Source: Bog-756 sp963769905
GTDB taxonomy: Bacteria; Actinomycetota; Acidimicrobiia; Acidimicrobiales; RAAP-2
Direction: 5' to 3'
DNA length: 64,000 nucleotides
NCBI GenBank assembly: GCA_963769905.1
Contig: CAVYNG010000001.1
Location: 496,001 to 560,000, forward strand
In this document: positions 1 through 9,800 of the stretch, one piece after another
Layout of the letters: each line of letters opens with the position of its first letter
Position numbering within the stretch: position 1 is the first letter of the stretch
Made by a program: the position numbers and the translations under genes
The notes under the pieces: generated by a model
Told to the model about the DNA's origin: nothing
The model's database searches: none
The model's input: the letters and a program-made list of their open reading frames with translations, nothing else

Positions 1-858
1 CCTCGGGGTGAAGGCCTTGGTCACCAAGTGACGGAGCCGCGCGTGGTCGTCGCCGTCGCGTCGCAGCATCATCCGGTGGGTCACGCCGCCACCCGCGACG
101 TCACGGGCCCTCTCGGCATCGAGGACCGGGGTCGGCAACGCATGGTCGATCCCGACGGTCAGCGACCGGTCCCGAGCGAGGCGGTGGACGTCGGCGTAGC
201 GGGTGAGGATGTACGCGCCGGTCAGCCGGTCGAAGTGCACCGGCTCGTGCTGCCGGAGCTCCGCGTACTGGTCGTACGGGTTCGCGAAGTAGCCGGGAGC
301 GAAGGGATTGAAGGTGACCGCGACCGACCCGCGGGCGGCCGCCCGGCGAGGGTGCGCCGCTCGGGCCGGCCGCTGATCGCTGCCGGCGGTGCCGGCGAGC
401 CCGGGGGGTCGGACGTTGAGCTCGTTGGTGACTCGGAGCCGGACCGCCAGCTCGCGAAGGAGCGCGAGGGTGACATCCGGGCTTTCGGCGAGGAGCTCGA
501 GGAACCGGGTGCCGTCCACCTCTTGGACGACCATGTCGGAGCCCGCGGTGACCGTGGCATGCCGGGTCTTGCCGTCGAGGAGGGCGAGCTCACCGATCGA
601 CTCACCCGGGCCGATGGTGGCCACGTAGAGACCGCCGATGGTGACCTCGGCGGTGCCCTCGACGACGATCCACCACCGGTCGGCGATCTCCCCCTCGAGG
701 CAGAGGACCGAACCCTCGGAGATCTCACGGGCGCCGGTGACCGCCGCCGACAGCCGCTCGAGATCACCGGCGGAGCAGCTCTCGAAGAGCGCCAGCTCCG
801 AAAGCTCGGTCACACCTGTTCCCACCCGGCGTCCTCTCACCCCCGACGTCGTCGTCAT
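1..858 (-). CDS. Cyclic-nucleotide-binding domain fused to cytochrome P450 (C-terminus beyond window)
   Basis: An open minus-strand frame of 286 codons runs off the left edge without a stop. Residues about 18-140 form a cNMP-binding domain; the phosphate-binding cassette reads IGELALLDGKTRHATV, with the Glu and the Arg-x-Ala that contact the nucleotide. After a Pro/Ala/Arg-rich linker, residues from about 170 (FNPFAPGYFANPYDQYAELR) start a bacterial P450. The last visible stretch, DDHARLRHLVTKAFTPR, is the P450 C-helix motif in which His and Arg contact the haem propionates. The haem Cys would lie outside the window. The ATG at 858 precedes a short tail before the cNMP fold; GTG codons shortly downstream are alternative starts. 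The simplest reading is a P450 monooxygenase controlled by, or localised through, cAMP or cGMP. Both halves are clear; the regulatory link is inference. Confidence 0.85.
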   Translation of the reverse strand, partial: MTTTSGVRGRRVGTGVTELSELALFESCSAGDLERLSAAVTGAREISEGSVLCLEGEIADRWWIVVEGTAEVTIGGLYVATIGPGESIGELALLDGKTRHATVTAGSDMVVQEVDGTRFLELLAESPDVTLALLRELAVRLRVTNELNVRPPGLAGTAGSDQRPARAAHPRRAAARGSVAVTFNPFAPGYFANPYDQYAELRQHEPVHFDRLTGAYILTRYADVHRLARDRSLTVGIDHALPTPVLDAERARDVAGGGVTHRMMLRRDGDDHARLRHLVTKAFTPR

Positions 859-958
859 CTAAACACACGTGCCGTAGGGCGTGGTCTGTGCCGGAGGGGC
901 GCCCGACCGGACGCCCGTCGATCGCAAAGGGAGGCGCCGGTGTGATAGCTCAGCGTCC

Positions 959-1504
959 ATGTCCTTGTACGCCGGCTGGGATGCTCCCCGGCCCGGGTGG
1001 ATCTGTCCGGAATGCGGCCTCGACTTCGACGCAACGCCACCGAGCTCGGTCGGGCAACGGCTCGAACCGCTGGTCGCGGAGTACCGGACCCGTCTCGTGC
1101 CCGATTCGACGGACGAGGAGCAGCTCCGGAAACGCCCCGATCCGTCCACCTGGTCGGCACTGGAGTACGCCTGCCACGTACGGGACTGCTTCGCCCTCTA
1201 CGACCGGCGTGTCCGGACGGTTCTCGCCGAGGAGCGCCCCGAGCTGCCACAGATGCGCCGCGACGAGGTGGCGATCGAACGTGCCTACAACGAGCAGAGT
1301 CCCGCGTCGGTCGCACAGGAGATGGCGGACAATTCCGCGGGATTGGCTGCGCTGTTCGGTGAGATCAGCGGAACCGAGTGGCAGCGTGTCGGCGTCCGCG
1401 AGGGAGAGGAGCTCTCCGTCGCGTGGATGGCGGTGAACACACTGCACGAAGCGCGTCACCACCTCATGGACATCGATCGAGTGTTGGGCCTGCCAAGGAC
1501 ATGA
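959..1504 (+). CDS. DinB-superfamily protein with N-terminal CPxC zinc knuckle
   Basis: A 181-residue protein. Residues 13-24 (GWICPECGLDFD) make a short zinc-ribbon-like knuckle with Cys16 and Cys19. The rest is a DinB-like four-helix bundle with putative metal ligands His73 (ACHVRD) and His163/His167 (HEARHH), the usual three-His layout of the family. Family members include mycothiol- or bacillithiol-dependent transferases and many uncharacterised proteins, so no substrate can be given. The ATG at 959 was chosen because the reading before it is low-complexity and the domain begins directly after it; an in-frame ATG at 881 exists. It is divergent from the P450 fusion with about 100 bp between starts. 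Confidence 0.75.
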   Translation: MSLYAGWDAPRPGWICPECGLDFDATPPSSVGQRLEPLVAEYRTRLVPDSTDEEQLRKRPDPSTWSALEYACHVRDCFALYDRRVRTVLAEERPELPQMRRDEVAIERAYNEQSPASVAQEMADNSAGLAALFGEISGTEWQRVGVREGEELSVAWMAVNTLHEARHHLMDIDRVLGLPRT

Positions 1505-1673
1505 GGAGGAAGCCACCGCGTCGGCGGATTGCGCTCGGCGAGCCGCACCGAGGTCTCGCAGGTCTGTCAACGATGTGGAGCGAACCGGCGCAGTAGCATC
1601 CGGCAGAACAAAGTGGGAGCCCAGCCGGTCGGATTCCACGGCAGCCGGATCGGCGTGGACGGGAAGGACGACC

Positions 1674-2114
1674 ATGTTTCAGACGGTGCTCGTCGGAGCG
1701 GACGATTCACAAACCGCGCGGAAAGCGGTGGTCGCAGCGGCGGAGATCGCCAAGCTCGCCGGAGGGAAATTTCACATTGTGACGGCCTACGACCCGAAGT
1801 CGGTCCGCGCCGACGATCTGCCGCCCGAGCTGCGGTATTCGCAGTCGGTCCACCCCGCGGACGCCCTCCTCCGGAACCTCTCGGAGATCGCGGCGAAACA
1901 AGGGCTGGAGGTCGAGGTGCACGCGGCCACCGGCTCGCCCTCCGATGCGATCGTCAAGATCGCCGAGCGCGAGAACGTGGATCTGGTCGTGGTCGGCAAC
2001 AAGGGGATGCGTGGCGCACGCCGAGTGCTCGGCAGCGTCCCCAACACGGTGGCCCACCATGCCCACTGCTCCGTGCTGATCGTCGACACCATCGACGACG
2101 ACGAGGAGGAGTGA
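1674..2114 (+). CDS. Universal stress protein (UspA family)
   Basis: A 146-residue single-domain Usp. It starts with the typical FQTVLVGADDS strand-loop and ends with the nucleotide-binding signature GNKGMRGARRVLGSVPN (residues 108-124), a one-residue-shorter variant of the ATP-binding G-x2-G-x9-G(S/T) pattern common in actinobacterial members. An ATP-binding cytoplasmic stress protein is expected. The ATG at 1674 follows a purine-rich GGGAAGG ribosome-binding site; an upstream in-frame ATG at 1575 would add a tail unlike the family. The acidic C-terminus (DDDEEE) is unremarkable. Confidence 0.9.
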   Translation: MFQTVLVGADDSQTARKAVVAAAEIAKLAGGKFHIVTAYDPKSVRADDLPPELRYSQSVHPADALLRNLSEIAAKQGLEVEVHAATGSPSDAIVKIAERENVDLVVVGNKGMRGARRVLGSVPNTVAHHAHCSVLIVDTIDDDEEE

Positions 2115-2236
2115 AGCACCGCTGAGCGGGCGCCGGCCCGGGGAGGGTCGGCTCGGCAGGAACTCCCCGCGGGCGACGCCCTCAGCCCGACGCGACTTCA
2201 GGAATCAAGGGCAGCCGGGTTACCCCGGCCCTTCCC

Positions 2237-3283
2237 TCAGTGGGGCTGTTGGTCGCCCGAGCGCTTGCGCGGGCGGATCATCAGGAGCCAGCCGAGCGTG
2301 ATCAGGACCAGGGCGATCAACGCGAGTTGCACGAGGTCGGCACCGGTGAAGGGGAGCCCGGCGATCCCCGACGAGCTGCTCGCGGCAGCGTTCCCCGAAC
2401 CCGAACCGGAGCCTGAACCCGACGTCCCTCCGGTCGAGGTCGACGAGCCGGCCACGCCGGAACCGGGCTCAGAAGGCGAGACCGAGCTGCCGATGACCGT
2501 CGGCGGCGCGCACCCGGCGTAGCAACTCTGGATCACCGCCGGCGCAGGCGGCGGCGTGAACGGCAGCGCGGCCGGTGGCGGGGTCGGCGGCGGCGGGGTC
2601 GGCTTCGGGGCCGGCGGTGCGGTGAAGGGCTTGTCGCCGTCCTTCTTCAGGTTCGACTGGATCCACGAGTCGGCGGCCAGCTCGGCCGCGGTCAGCTGGA
2701 CCCGGTTGCCCAGCACGCCGTTGTCCGCGTTGACCTCGAAGGTGGGCGGGAGGGTCGTGGTCTGACCGGTCGAGGAGCTGGTCACCACCACGGTGTGGAT
2801 CACCGAGATGATGTCGCAGCCGCTGCCGCTCGTACACTCGACGGCGAAGGACGTCCCTCGCACCGCTGCCGTCGTCCCACCGGCCTCCACCTCGAAGGAG
2901 CCGGACCTCGAGAGCTTGCTGACCTTGTTCCACACCTTGCCGCCGCTCACCGACCCGAGGGTCTGGCGACTGCCGGAGTTGGCGGTGAGCGCGACGACCT
3001 TGAAGATGGTGTCCGAGTCGAGCCGGGTGAGGGAGCCGTCCGGATAGCTGACCTGGGCGAGGCCGGTCGAGTCGGTGCTCAGCACCTGGCCCGGGGTCAC
3101 GCTGTCGCCGCTCTGGGCCTCGGTCGCCGGCTGCGAGGGCTGGGCGGACTTCACATGGGTCTGGCTGACCTTGAGCTTGCCGGCCGTCGGGGTCGAGGAC
3201 GAGCAGGCAGCCGCCACCAGGCCCACCACGAACAGGCAGGCTCCGACTCGCAATCCCCCTATCACCCCACGATGGCCATTCAT
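2237..3283 (-). CDS. FecR-domain lipoprotein with C-terminal LPxTG-like sorting signal
   Basis: A 348-residue exported protein. A hydrophobic signal ends in the lipobox VAAAC, so Cys27 should be lipidated. Residues about 60-200 form a FecR domain, with the family signature in GGTTAAVRGTSFAVE. A Pro-rich stretch and a Gly/Ser repeat follow. The C-terminus has LPFTG (residues 310-314), one transmembrane helix and RPRKR, the layout of a sortase signal. FecR proteins bind or transduce signals at the envelope. The gene follows a CHASE2 adenylate cyclase on the same strand after 142 bp, so the two probably form one envelope-sensing unit. A lipid anchor at one end and a sortase-like tail at the other is odd. 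Confidence 0.85.
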   Translation of the reverse strand: MNGHRGVIGGLRVGACLFVVGLVAAACSSSTPTAGKLKVSQTHVKSAQPSQPATEAQSGDSVTPGQVLSTDSTGLAQVSYPDGSLTRLDSDTIFKVVALTANSGSRQTLGSVSGGKVWNKVSKLSRSGSFEVEAGGTTAAVRGTSFAVECTSGSGCDIISVIHTVVVTSSSTGQTTTLPPTFEVNADNGVLGNRVQLTAAELAADSWIQSNLKKDGDKPFTAPPAPKPTPPPPTPPPAALPFTPPPAPAVIQSCYAGCAPPTVIGSSVSPSEPGSGVAGSSTSTGGTSGSGSGSGSGNAAASSSSGIAGLPFTGADLVQLALIALVLITLGWLLMIRPRKRSGDQQPH

Positions 3284-3425
3284 TTATCGCTCGTCCTCCG
3301 CCGAGCCGGACGCGAAATCCCGCCGATGAGCTGGGGGTTGTCCCTGCCCCAAGCTGGGATGGTTCTATCACCGGCCCAGACAATTGTCGAGTGAGATCGG
3401 CCCGCCGCCTCGATGCCGGCTCCGA

Positions 3426-5306
3426 TCAAGCGGGAACCGTGCCGAGCGGGGTGCCGGACTCCTCGGCGGGCGCATCGGACGGCAGCTCCACGACGAGGCG
3501 CACCAGCCCGAGGTCACGGGTCACACCCTTGAGGGCCACCGGCCCGAGCGCCTCGTGAGGCGGGATCGGGTCCACGCCCTCGAACACGGCGGCCGAGCAG
3601 ACGATCTCTCCGTCCTTCGCTGCCCCGCAGAGCCGGGCACCGATGTTGACCGTGTCACCCACCACGTCGTACTGGCGTCGCCGGCCATCGCCGAAGTGGG
3701 CGGCGACCGCGGGCCCGGAGTTGACACCGATCCCGAAGCGCACGTTCGGGATGCCGAGGTCGACGAGGTCGCGGTCGAACTCCGGCGCGGCGTGCTGCAT
3801 GGCCAGCGCGCAGGCGATCGCCGCTTCGCGGTGGTGCTCGTTCGGCAGCGGGGCCCCGAAGACCGCGAAGACCTCGTCGCCGACGTACTTCATGATGGTG
3901 CCGTCGTTGGCCAGCACGCATTCGGTCATGTGCTTGTAGAAGGCATTGAGCATGGTGCGCACCGCGGTGGGCTGGAGCGTCGCGGAGAGAGAGGTGAACC
4001 CGCGCAGGTCGCAGAAGATGACCGACAGGTCGACCCGCTCCCCCTGGATGGCGGCCGCGACCCGGTCCTCGTCGATCAGCCGGCGGGCCACCTCCCCTGG
4101 CACGTACTGCGAGAACAACGCGGTCACCCTCCGCCGCTGGCGGGTCTCGCCGAAATACCGAAGTGCCATCGACGCGATGTAGGCGACGATCAGACCGAGG
4201 GTGGGGTACACGAGGTCCATGACCGTGCCGTTGTCGAACTCGACGAGGCTCAGCCAGAGGTAGCCCACCAGCAGGACGAGACCCGCGAGGGTCGACGCCC
4301 ACACCGGGAGGAGGAGCACCAGCAGCGCCATCAGCGCGGCGAGCGCCGCTGTCCAGAGCAGTGTCTCGGTCTGGCTCGCATGCACCAGGTAGTCACCGGT
4401 CAGCATGGTGTTGATCGAGTTGGCGTGGATGAGTACGCCCGGCAATCCGGTCGACTTGTCGGTCGGCACCAACCTCTGGTCGCCGAGGGTCGGGTCGGTG
4501 ACCCCGATGACGACGATCTTCCCGGCCACCGCCTTCGCGGCGACCTTCCCGTCGAGCAGGTTGACCGCCGAGATGACCCGGGTGGGATCGGTGAGGGTCT
4601 GCGAGAAGTTGACCGTCATGGTGGTGGTGCTGTCCGTCGGGATCAGCCGGTTGCCGACCTGCACCCCCTCGGGACGGACCGTCGGCGGTGCGTTGGCGTT
4701 CTGGTGGTGGTAGGCCAAGACCGCGGCCAGCGAGAGCGAGGGCAGAAGGGCGCCGTTCTTCGACTGGACGTAGAGGGGCACGCTGCGGACGACTCCGTCC
4801 GCTGCGTCGGCATTGACCTCGACGTGCGCGATCGCGGTGGCCGCCTGCGACATGGGCGCGACCGGGAGGGTGCCGGTGACCGCGACCGGTGGCCCACCCG
4901 CGGAGGCAGGGGTGGTGTTGAACTGCGCGCCGAGGATGCTCGCGTGGGCGTGGGCGAGCGCCGTGGCGAGGTCGGCGTCACCCGGGCGCTGCGGGGAGAA
5001 GATCACGTCGAAGGCCAACACCGCCGCGCCGTCCTGGTCGAGCCGCTCGACCAACTGGGTCCAGACCTGCCGGCTCCACGGATAGGCGCCGATCTGGTTG
5101 ACCGAATTGGCGTCGATGCCCACCACCGCGACGTGAGGGCTGGTGGGCGCTGCGGGGAAGAAGGAGTCGGTGGCTGCCCGCTCGAAGCCCACGAAGGTGC
5201 CCGTCGCGAGCCCGGCCCAGGCGAGGCCGGTGATCGCCAGCACCACGCCGGCTGTCGCCACCAGGTAACGGCGCACGAACCGGCGCCGGTGGTTCGACCT
5301 GGACAT
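3426..5306 (-). CDS. CHASE2-domain class III adenylate cyclase
   Basis: A 626-residue membrane protein. One N-terminal transmembrane helix is followed by an extracytoplasmic CHASE2 sensor (about residues 35-330, including VVGIDANSVNQIGAYPWSR), two or three membrane helices (about 335-410) and a class III cyclase domain (about 430-600). The cyclase has metal-binding Asp in FCDLRGFTSL and KYVGDEV, adenine-selecting Lys and Asp (IMKYVGD and YDVVGD), and Asn/Arg transition-state residues in DTVNIGARL, so it should make active cAMP. The start at 5306 has a GAGG ribosome-binding site; an in-frame ATG at 5348 is possible. CHASE2 cyclases next to FecR proteins recur in bacteria, which supports joint function. 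Confidence 0.92.
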   Translation of the reverse strand: MSRSNHRRRFVRRYLVATAGVVLAITGLAWAGLATGTFVGFERAATDSFFPAAPTSPHVAVVGIDANSVNQIGAYPWSRQVWTQLVERLDQDGAAVLAFDVIFSPQRPGDADLATALAHAHASILGAQFNTTPASAGGPPVAVTGTLPVAPMSQAATAIAHVEVNADAADGVVRSVPLYVQSKNGALLPSLSLAAVLAYHHQNANAPPTVRPEGVQVGNRLIPTDSTTTMTVNFSQTLTDPTRVISAVNLLDGKVAAKAVAGKIVVIGVTDPTLGDQRLVPTDKSTGLPGVLIHANSINTMLTGDYLVHASQTETLLWTAALAALMALLVLLLPVWASTLAGLVLLVGYLWLSLVEFDNGTVMDLVYPTLGLIVAYIASMALRYFGETRQRRRVTALFSQYVPGEVARRLIDEDRVAAAIQGERVDLSVIFCDLRGFTSLSATLQPTAVRTMLNAFYKHMTECVLANDGTIMKYVGDEVFAVFGAPLPNEHHREAAIACALAMQHAAPEFDRDLVDLGIPNVRFGIGVNSGPAVAAHFGDGRRRQYDVVGDTVNIGARLCGAAKDGEIVCSAAVFEGVDPIPPHEALGPVALKGVTRDLGLVRLVVELPSDAPAEESGTPLGTVPA

Positions 5307-5492
5307 GTCCGCCTCTACCCCCCAATGGTTGCGGTGCGGGAAGAGCATACGCAGCGCCGGCGAGGAGGTTGGCTCGAGGTCACGATCCGTCGACGGACGC
5401 GGCCTGGAACCTAGGGTTTCTGCGAGCGCGTTCCCTCGGCGAGAGCGAAGTTCAGCACCTACAGTCGCGTTTCTCCTGGGGGTGAGAGAAGG

Positions 5493-6716
5493 ATGAACGA
5501 GCTGATCGAACAGACGGCCGTCGAAGACGCAGGCGACGGTTCGGGGTCGACCGGAGGGGGAAAGCGCCGCACTGGTCTCTTCTCGCGGAAGCCCCGTGTC
5601 ATCGTGGCGGTCCTCGCGGTCGTGGCCCTCGTCGCACTGCTGGTGGCGGTCCCGATGGCCCTTTCGGGAGCGAGCGCGCCGACGACCAGGACCATCTCGC
5701 TCGTGTCCGGGACCTACACCCCGAAGGCTCCGCCCGGAGCGACCGACGACTACCACTGCACGCTGATGAATCCTCACGTCACGCAGGACTCGTACATCAC
5801 CTCGAGCCAGTTCGTGCCCGGCAGCCCCGAGGACCACCACGCCGACCTCGCCCTGGTGCCGCCCTCGGTCGCGCCCACCGCCCTCGGTGTCGACGCCCAG
5901 ACCGGTGGGAAGGGATGGACGTGTTTCGGGTCGCCCTCGCTACCCGGAGGCTCACTCACCCAGTTCCTCAGCACACCTTTGTTGAGCGTCTGGGCTCCCG
6001 GGCACGGCGCCGACACGTTGCCCAAGGGAACCGGGATCGCGCTGCCGGTCGGAAGCCTCGTGATCATGCAGGTCCACTACAACCTGCTCGTCGGCGACAA
6101 CCCGGTCCGCGACTCGCTCATCCTCGACACCGTGCCGGAATCGACGCCGTTGCTCCCGCTGCACCTCGACATGGCGCTGGCACCACCGGACCTGCCGTGC
6201 CCGGCCGGCGTCACCGGCCCGTTGTGCGTCCGCTCCGCGTCGCTCGCCAACCAGGCACAGCGCTTCGGACCGGTGTCGGCCCAGATCGTGGACGGGATCG
6301 AGGCCGCTTGCGGGCACGATCCCTCGAACCCGCCGGTCGGCGACACCGCCACGTGCAACACGACGATCGACACGACCGGGTACATCGTCCGGGCCCAGGC
6401 CCACATGCACCTGCTCGGGCGCAGCTTCACGCTGGTCCTCGACCCGGGGACTCCCCAAGCCGAGACCGTGCTCAGCGTCCCCGACTACAACTTCCACTAC
6501 CAGAAGGCGTACAACCTGAGCACGCCGATCGCGGTCCACGCGGGCGAGCAACTCCAGGTCAATTGCACCTACGACCCGACGCTGGCACAGGAGCTGCCCG
6601 CCTTGCGGAGCTCCCCCTCCCACTTCGTCACCTGGGGCGACGGATCGTCGGACGAGATGTGCATCGGCCTGGCCTGGATCTCGAAGACCCTCCCCAACTC
6701 CCACGACTCCCTCTGA
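5493..6716 (+). CDS. Membrane-anchored copper type II, ascorbate-dependent monooxygenase homologue
   Basis: A 407-residue protein with a cytoplasmic tail, one transmembrane anchor (about residues 33-56) and an exported domain. Motifs match the PHM/DBM fold: DDYHC near the start, DHHADL (His-His pair), MQVHYN, AQAHMHLLGRSF (His-x-His) and a late WGDGSSDEMCIG with Met and Cys as in the family. Animal relatives hydroxylate dopamine or peptide-glycine carbons using two copper ions. Bacterial homologues are largely uncharacterised and the substrate here is unknown. The ATG at 5493 follows GAGAGAAGG. It is divergent from the cyclase gene, with about 185 bp between them. Confidence 0.8.
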   Translation: MNELIEQTAVEDAGDGSGSTGGGKRRTGLFSRKPRVIVAVLAVVALVALLVAVPMALSGASAPTTRTISLVSGTYTPKAPPGATDDYHCTLMNPHVTQDSYITSSQFVPGSPEDHHADLALVPPSVAPTALGVDAQTGGKGWTCFGSPSLPGGSLTQFLSTPLLSVWAPGHGADTLPKGTGIALPVGSLVIMQVHYNLLVGDNPVRDSLILDTVPESTPLLPLHLDMALAPPDLPCPAGVTGPLCVRSASLANQAQRFGPVSAQIVDGIEAACGHDPSNPPVGDTATCNTTIDTTGYIVRAQAHMHLLGRSFTLVLDPGTPQAETVLSVPDYNFHYQKAYNLSTPIAVHAGEQLQVNCTYDPTLAQELPALRSSPSHFVTWGDGSSDEMCIGLAWISKTLPNSHDSL

Positions 6717-6826
6717 GCAGCGCCGCTCTGCGCAGCGCAGTCCGATCAGCGCTCGTCTGAGCACCGCAGTCCGATCAGCGCTCCCGATCAAGGCGTCACA
6801 GCCCGCCCGTAGGCTGGAGCGCACTC

Positions 6827-9800
6827 GTGGCGACGACTGATCCCACCGGTCTGACCGATCCGGTCCTCTCCGACTTCCACCCGGCGGTGGCCAGCTGGTT
6901 CGCGGCCCGGTTCCCGAACGGGCCGACCAAGCCGCAGCAGCTCGCATGGCCGCGCATCCGTGAGGGCGGTGACGTGCTGGTCGCCTCGCCCACCGGCACC
7001 GGTAAGACACTGACCGGGTTCCTCGTCGCGATCGACGCCGCCTACCGCGCCCACGAGGCGGACGCGCGCCACGACGCCGCCGGCGATACCGACCATGCGC
7101 CCACCGGGACGGGCGTCGTCTACGTCTCGCCGCTCCGCGCGCTCGCGGTCGACGTGCACGAGAACCTCCAGGTCCCTCTCGCCGGCATCGCCGAGGAGGC
7201 GGCCCGGCTCGGAATCGACGGACCGGAGATGTCGGTCGCGGTGCGTACCGGCGACACGCCGGCGGCCGAGCGGGCGGCGATGCGACGCTCTCCTCCCGAC
7301 CTGCTGGTCACCACCCCCGAATCGCTCTACCTCCTCGTCACCGCTGCCTCTTCGCGCGCGGTGCTCGGAGACGTGCACACCGTCATCGTCGACGAGGTCC
7401 ACACCCTCGCCCGCGACAAGCGGGGCTCGCACCTCGCACTGACCCTCGAACGGCTGGCCAAGCTGGTCGAGTCGCGCGGCGGCCGCCTGCAGCGCATCGG
7501 CCTCTCCGCGACCCAGCGCCCGCTCGACGTGGTCGCCCGCTTACTGTCGGGTGGCGACCCGATCCGGCGTCCGACCACCGTCATCGACTGCGGGCACCGC
7601 CGCGATCTCGACGTGGCCATCGAGCTGCCCGAGAGCGAGCTCGAGTCGGTGGCGAGCGGAGCGCAGTTCGGCGACGTGCTCGACCGCATCGCCGGGCACG
7701 TGCTCGAACACCGGACCACGTTGGTGTTCGTCAACACGCGGAAGATGGCCGAGCGGGTGGCGCACCTGCTCGCCCAGCGTCTCGAGGGAACCGGGGAGCG
7801 CACCGCCCCCCGTCCCGAGGGAGCCTCACGAGAGGAAGGCACGCCGATGGCCGCCCTCCTCCGCGAGGGCGGCCCGATCGATCCCTCCCTACAGGTGGCC
7901 GCCCACCACGGCAGCCTCTCGGCGGCTCGTCGCCGCATCGTCGAGCAACGACTGCGCGCCGGCGACCTGCGCCGCGCTCGTCGCGACCGCCTCGCTCGAG
8001 CTCGGGATCGACGTCGGACCGGTCGAGCTGGTCTGCCAGATCGGCTCCCCGCGGGCCATCGGCACCTTCCTCCAACGGGTCGGCCGAGCCAACCACCAGC
8101 TCGAGGGCACCCCGGCGGGCCGCCTCTACCCGCTCACCCGCGACGAGCTGGTCGAGTGCACCGCGCTGCTCGCCGCGGTCCGGGCCGGCCACCTCGACCT
8201 GCTCCGGCCGCCCGTCGCGCCGCTCGACGTGCTCGCCCAACAGGTGGTGGCCGAAGTCGCGGCGGCCGAGGAGTACGAGGTCGGTGCGCTCTACGAGGTG
8301 ATGACGGCGGCCGCGCCCTACGCGGAGCTCTCCCGCGAGACGTTCGACCAGGTGGTCGAGCTGGTCTCCTGGGGCATCCAGACCGGCAGGGGCCGGCGCG
8401 GCGCGCACCTCCATCACGACGCGGTCAACGGTCGCCTGCGGGCGCGGCGCGGGGCGCGGCTCGCTGCACTCACCAACGGCGGAGCGATCCCCGAGACGGG
8501 TGACTACCGGGTGGTGCTCGACCCCGAGGGCACGACGGTCGGCTCGGTGCACGAGGACTTCGCGGTCGAGGCGACCGCGGGGGACATCTTCCTCCTCGGC
8601 ACCCACTCGTGGCGGGTGAACAAGGTCGAGACCGGCACCGTGCGGGTGTTGGACGCGGGCGACCTCCCGCCGACCATCCCCTTCTGGCTCGGGGAAGCGC
8701 CCGCCCGCACGGCCGAGCTCTCCGACGAAGTGAGTGCGCTGCGCGCGGGTCTCGAGCCGATGCTCGCCACCGGCGACGGTGAAGCCGCGCGCGCACGGGT
8801 CCGCGAAGAGGCCGGGGTCTCCGAGGAGGTCGCGGAGCAGGTGGTCGCCTACCTCGGCGCGAGCCTCCTCGCGCTCGGCGCGCTGCCCACCCGTGACCGC
8901 CTGGTCATCGAGCGGGTCTTCGACGAGTCGGAGGGCACCCAGCTCATCGTGCACTCACCCCATGGGGGACGGATCAACCGCGCCCTCGGCCTCGCGCTGC
9001 GCAAGCGGTTCTGCGTCTCGTTCGACTTCGAGCTCCAGGCCGCGGCCGACGACGACACGGTCGTGCTCTCCCTCGGCCCCCAGCACAGCTTTCCGCTCCC
9101 CGACGTGCCGAAGATGCTCTCGAGCCACACCGCGACCGAGACGTTGACCCAGGCGGTCCTCCAGCACCCGATGCTCGGGGCGCGCTGGCGGTGGAACCTC
9201 AACCGAGCGCTCGTCCTCCCGCGCCAGCGCGGCGGACAGCGCCGTCCGATCAATCTGCAGCGGATGGAGGCCGACGATCTCCTCGCCGCGGCCTGGCCCG
9301 CGCTCGCCGCGTGCCAGGACAACACGGGGCCGGGGCCGGTCGCGGTGCCCGACCACGTGCTGGTGCGCCAGACCGTCGACGACTGCCTCTCGGAGCCGCT
9401 CGACGCGGCCGGCCTCGTCGAGCTCCTCGGGGAGCTCGAGTCGGGGCGGATCGCGGTCCATTGTGTCGAGGCGGCCGAGCCCTCCCCGCTCTCGCACGGC
9501 ATCCTCAACGGCAAGCCGTACACCTTCCTCGACGGCGCGCCGCTCGAGGAGCGCCGGACCCGGGCGGTGGCGGTGCCGCGGGGCCTCCCACCCCTCGGCC
9601 CGAACGGCCTGCCGGGGGGACTGCCGGTCGGGCCCGGCGAGCTCGCCCCGATCGACGAGGGCGCGGCGGCCGAGGTGCTCGACCAGATCCGCCCGCAACC
9701 GCGCGACCCCGACGAGCTCCACGATCTGCTCCTCTCGCTCGTGCTCGCGCGGCCGGTGGCCGAGTGGCAGGAATGGTTCGACGCGCTGCAAGCCGACGGC

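Noticed and set aside
3384..5414. A 676-residue plus-strand open frame opposite the cyclase
   Set aside because: Its composition (Arg/Gly/Asp-rich, no domains) is that of an antisense shadow in GC-rich DNA; the minus-strand cyclase has all catalytic motifs.
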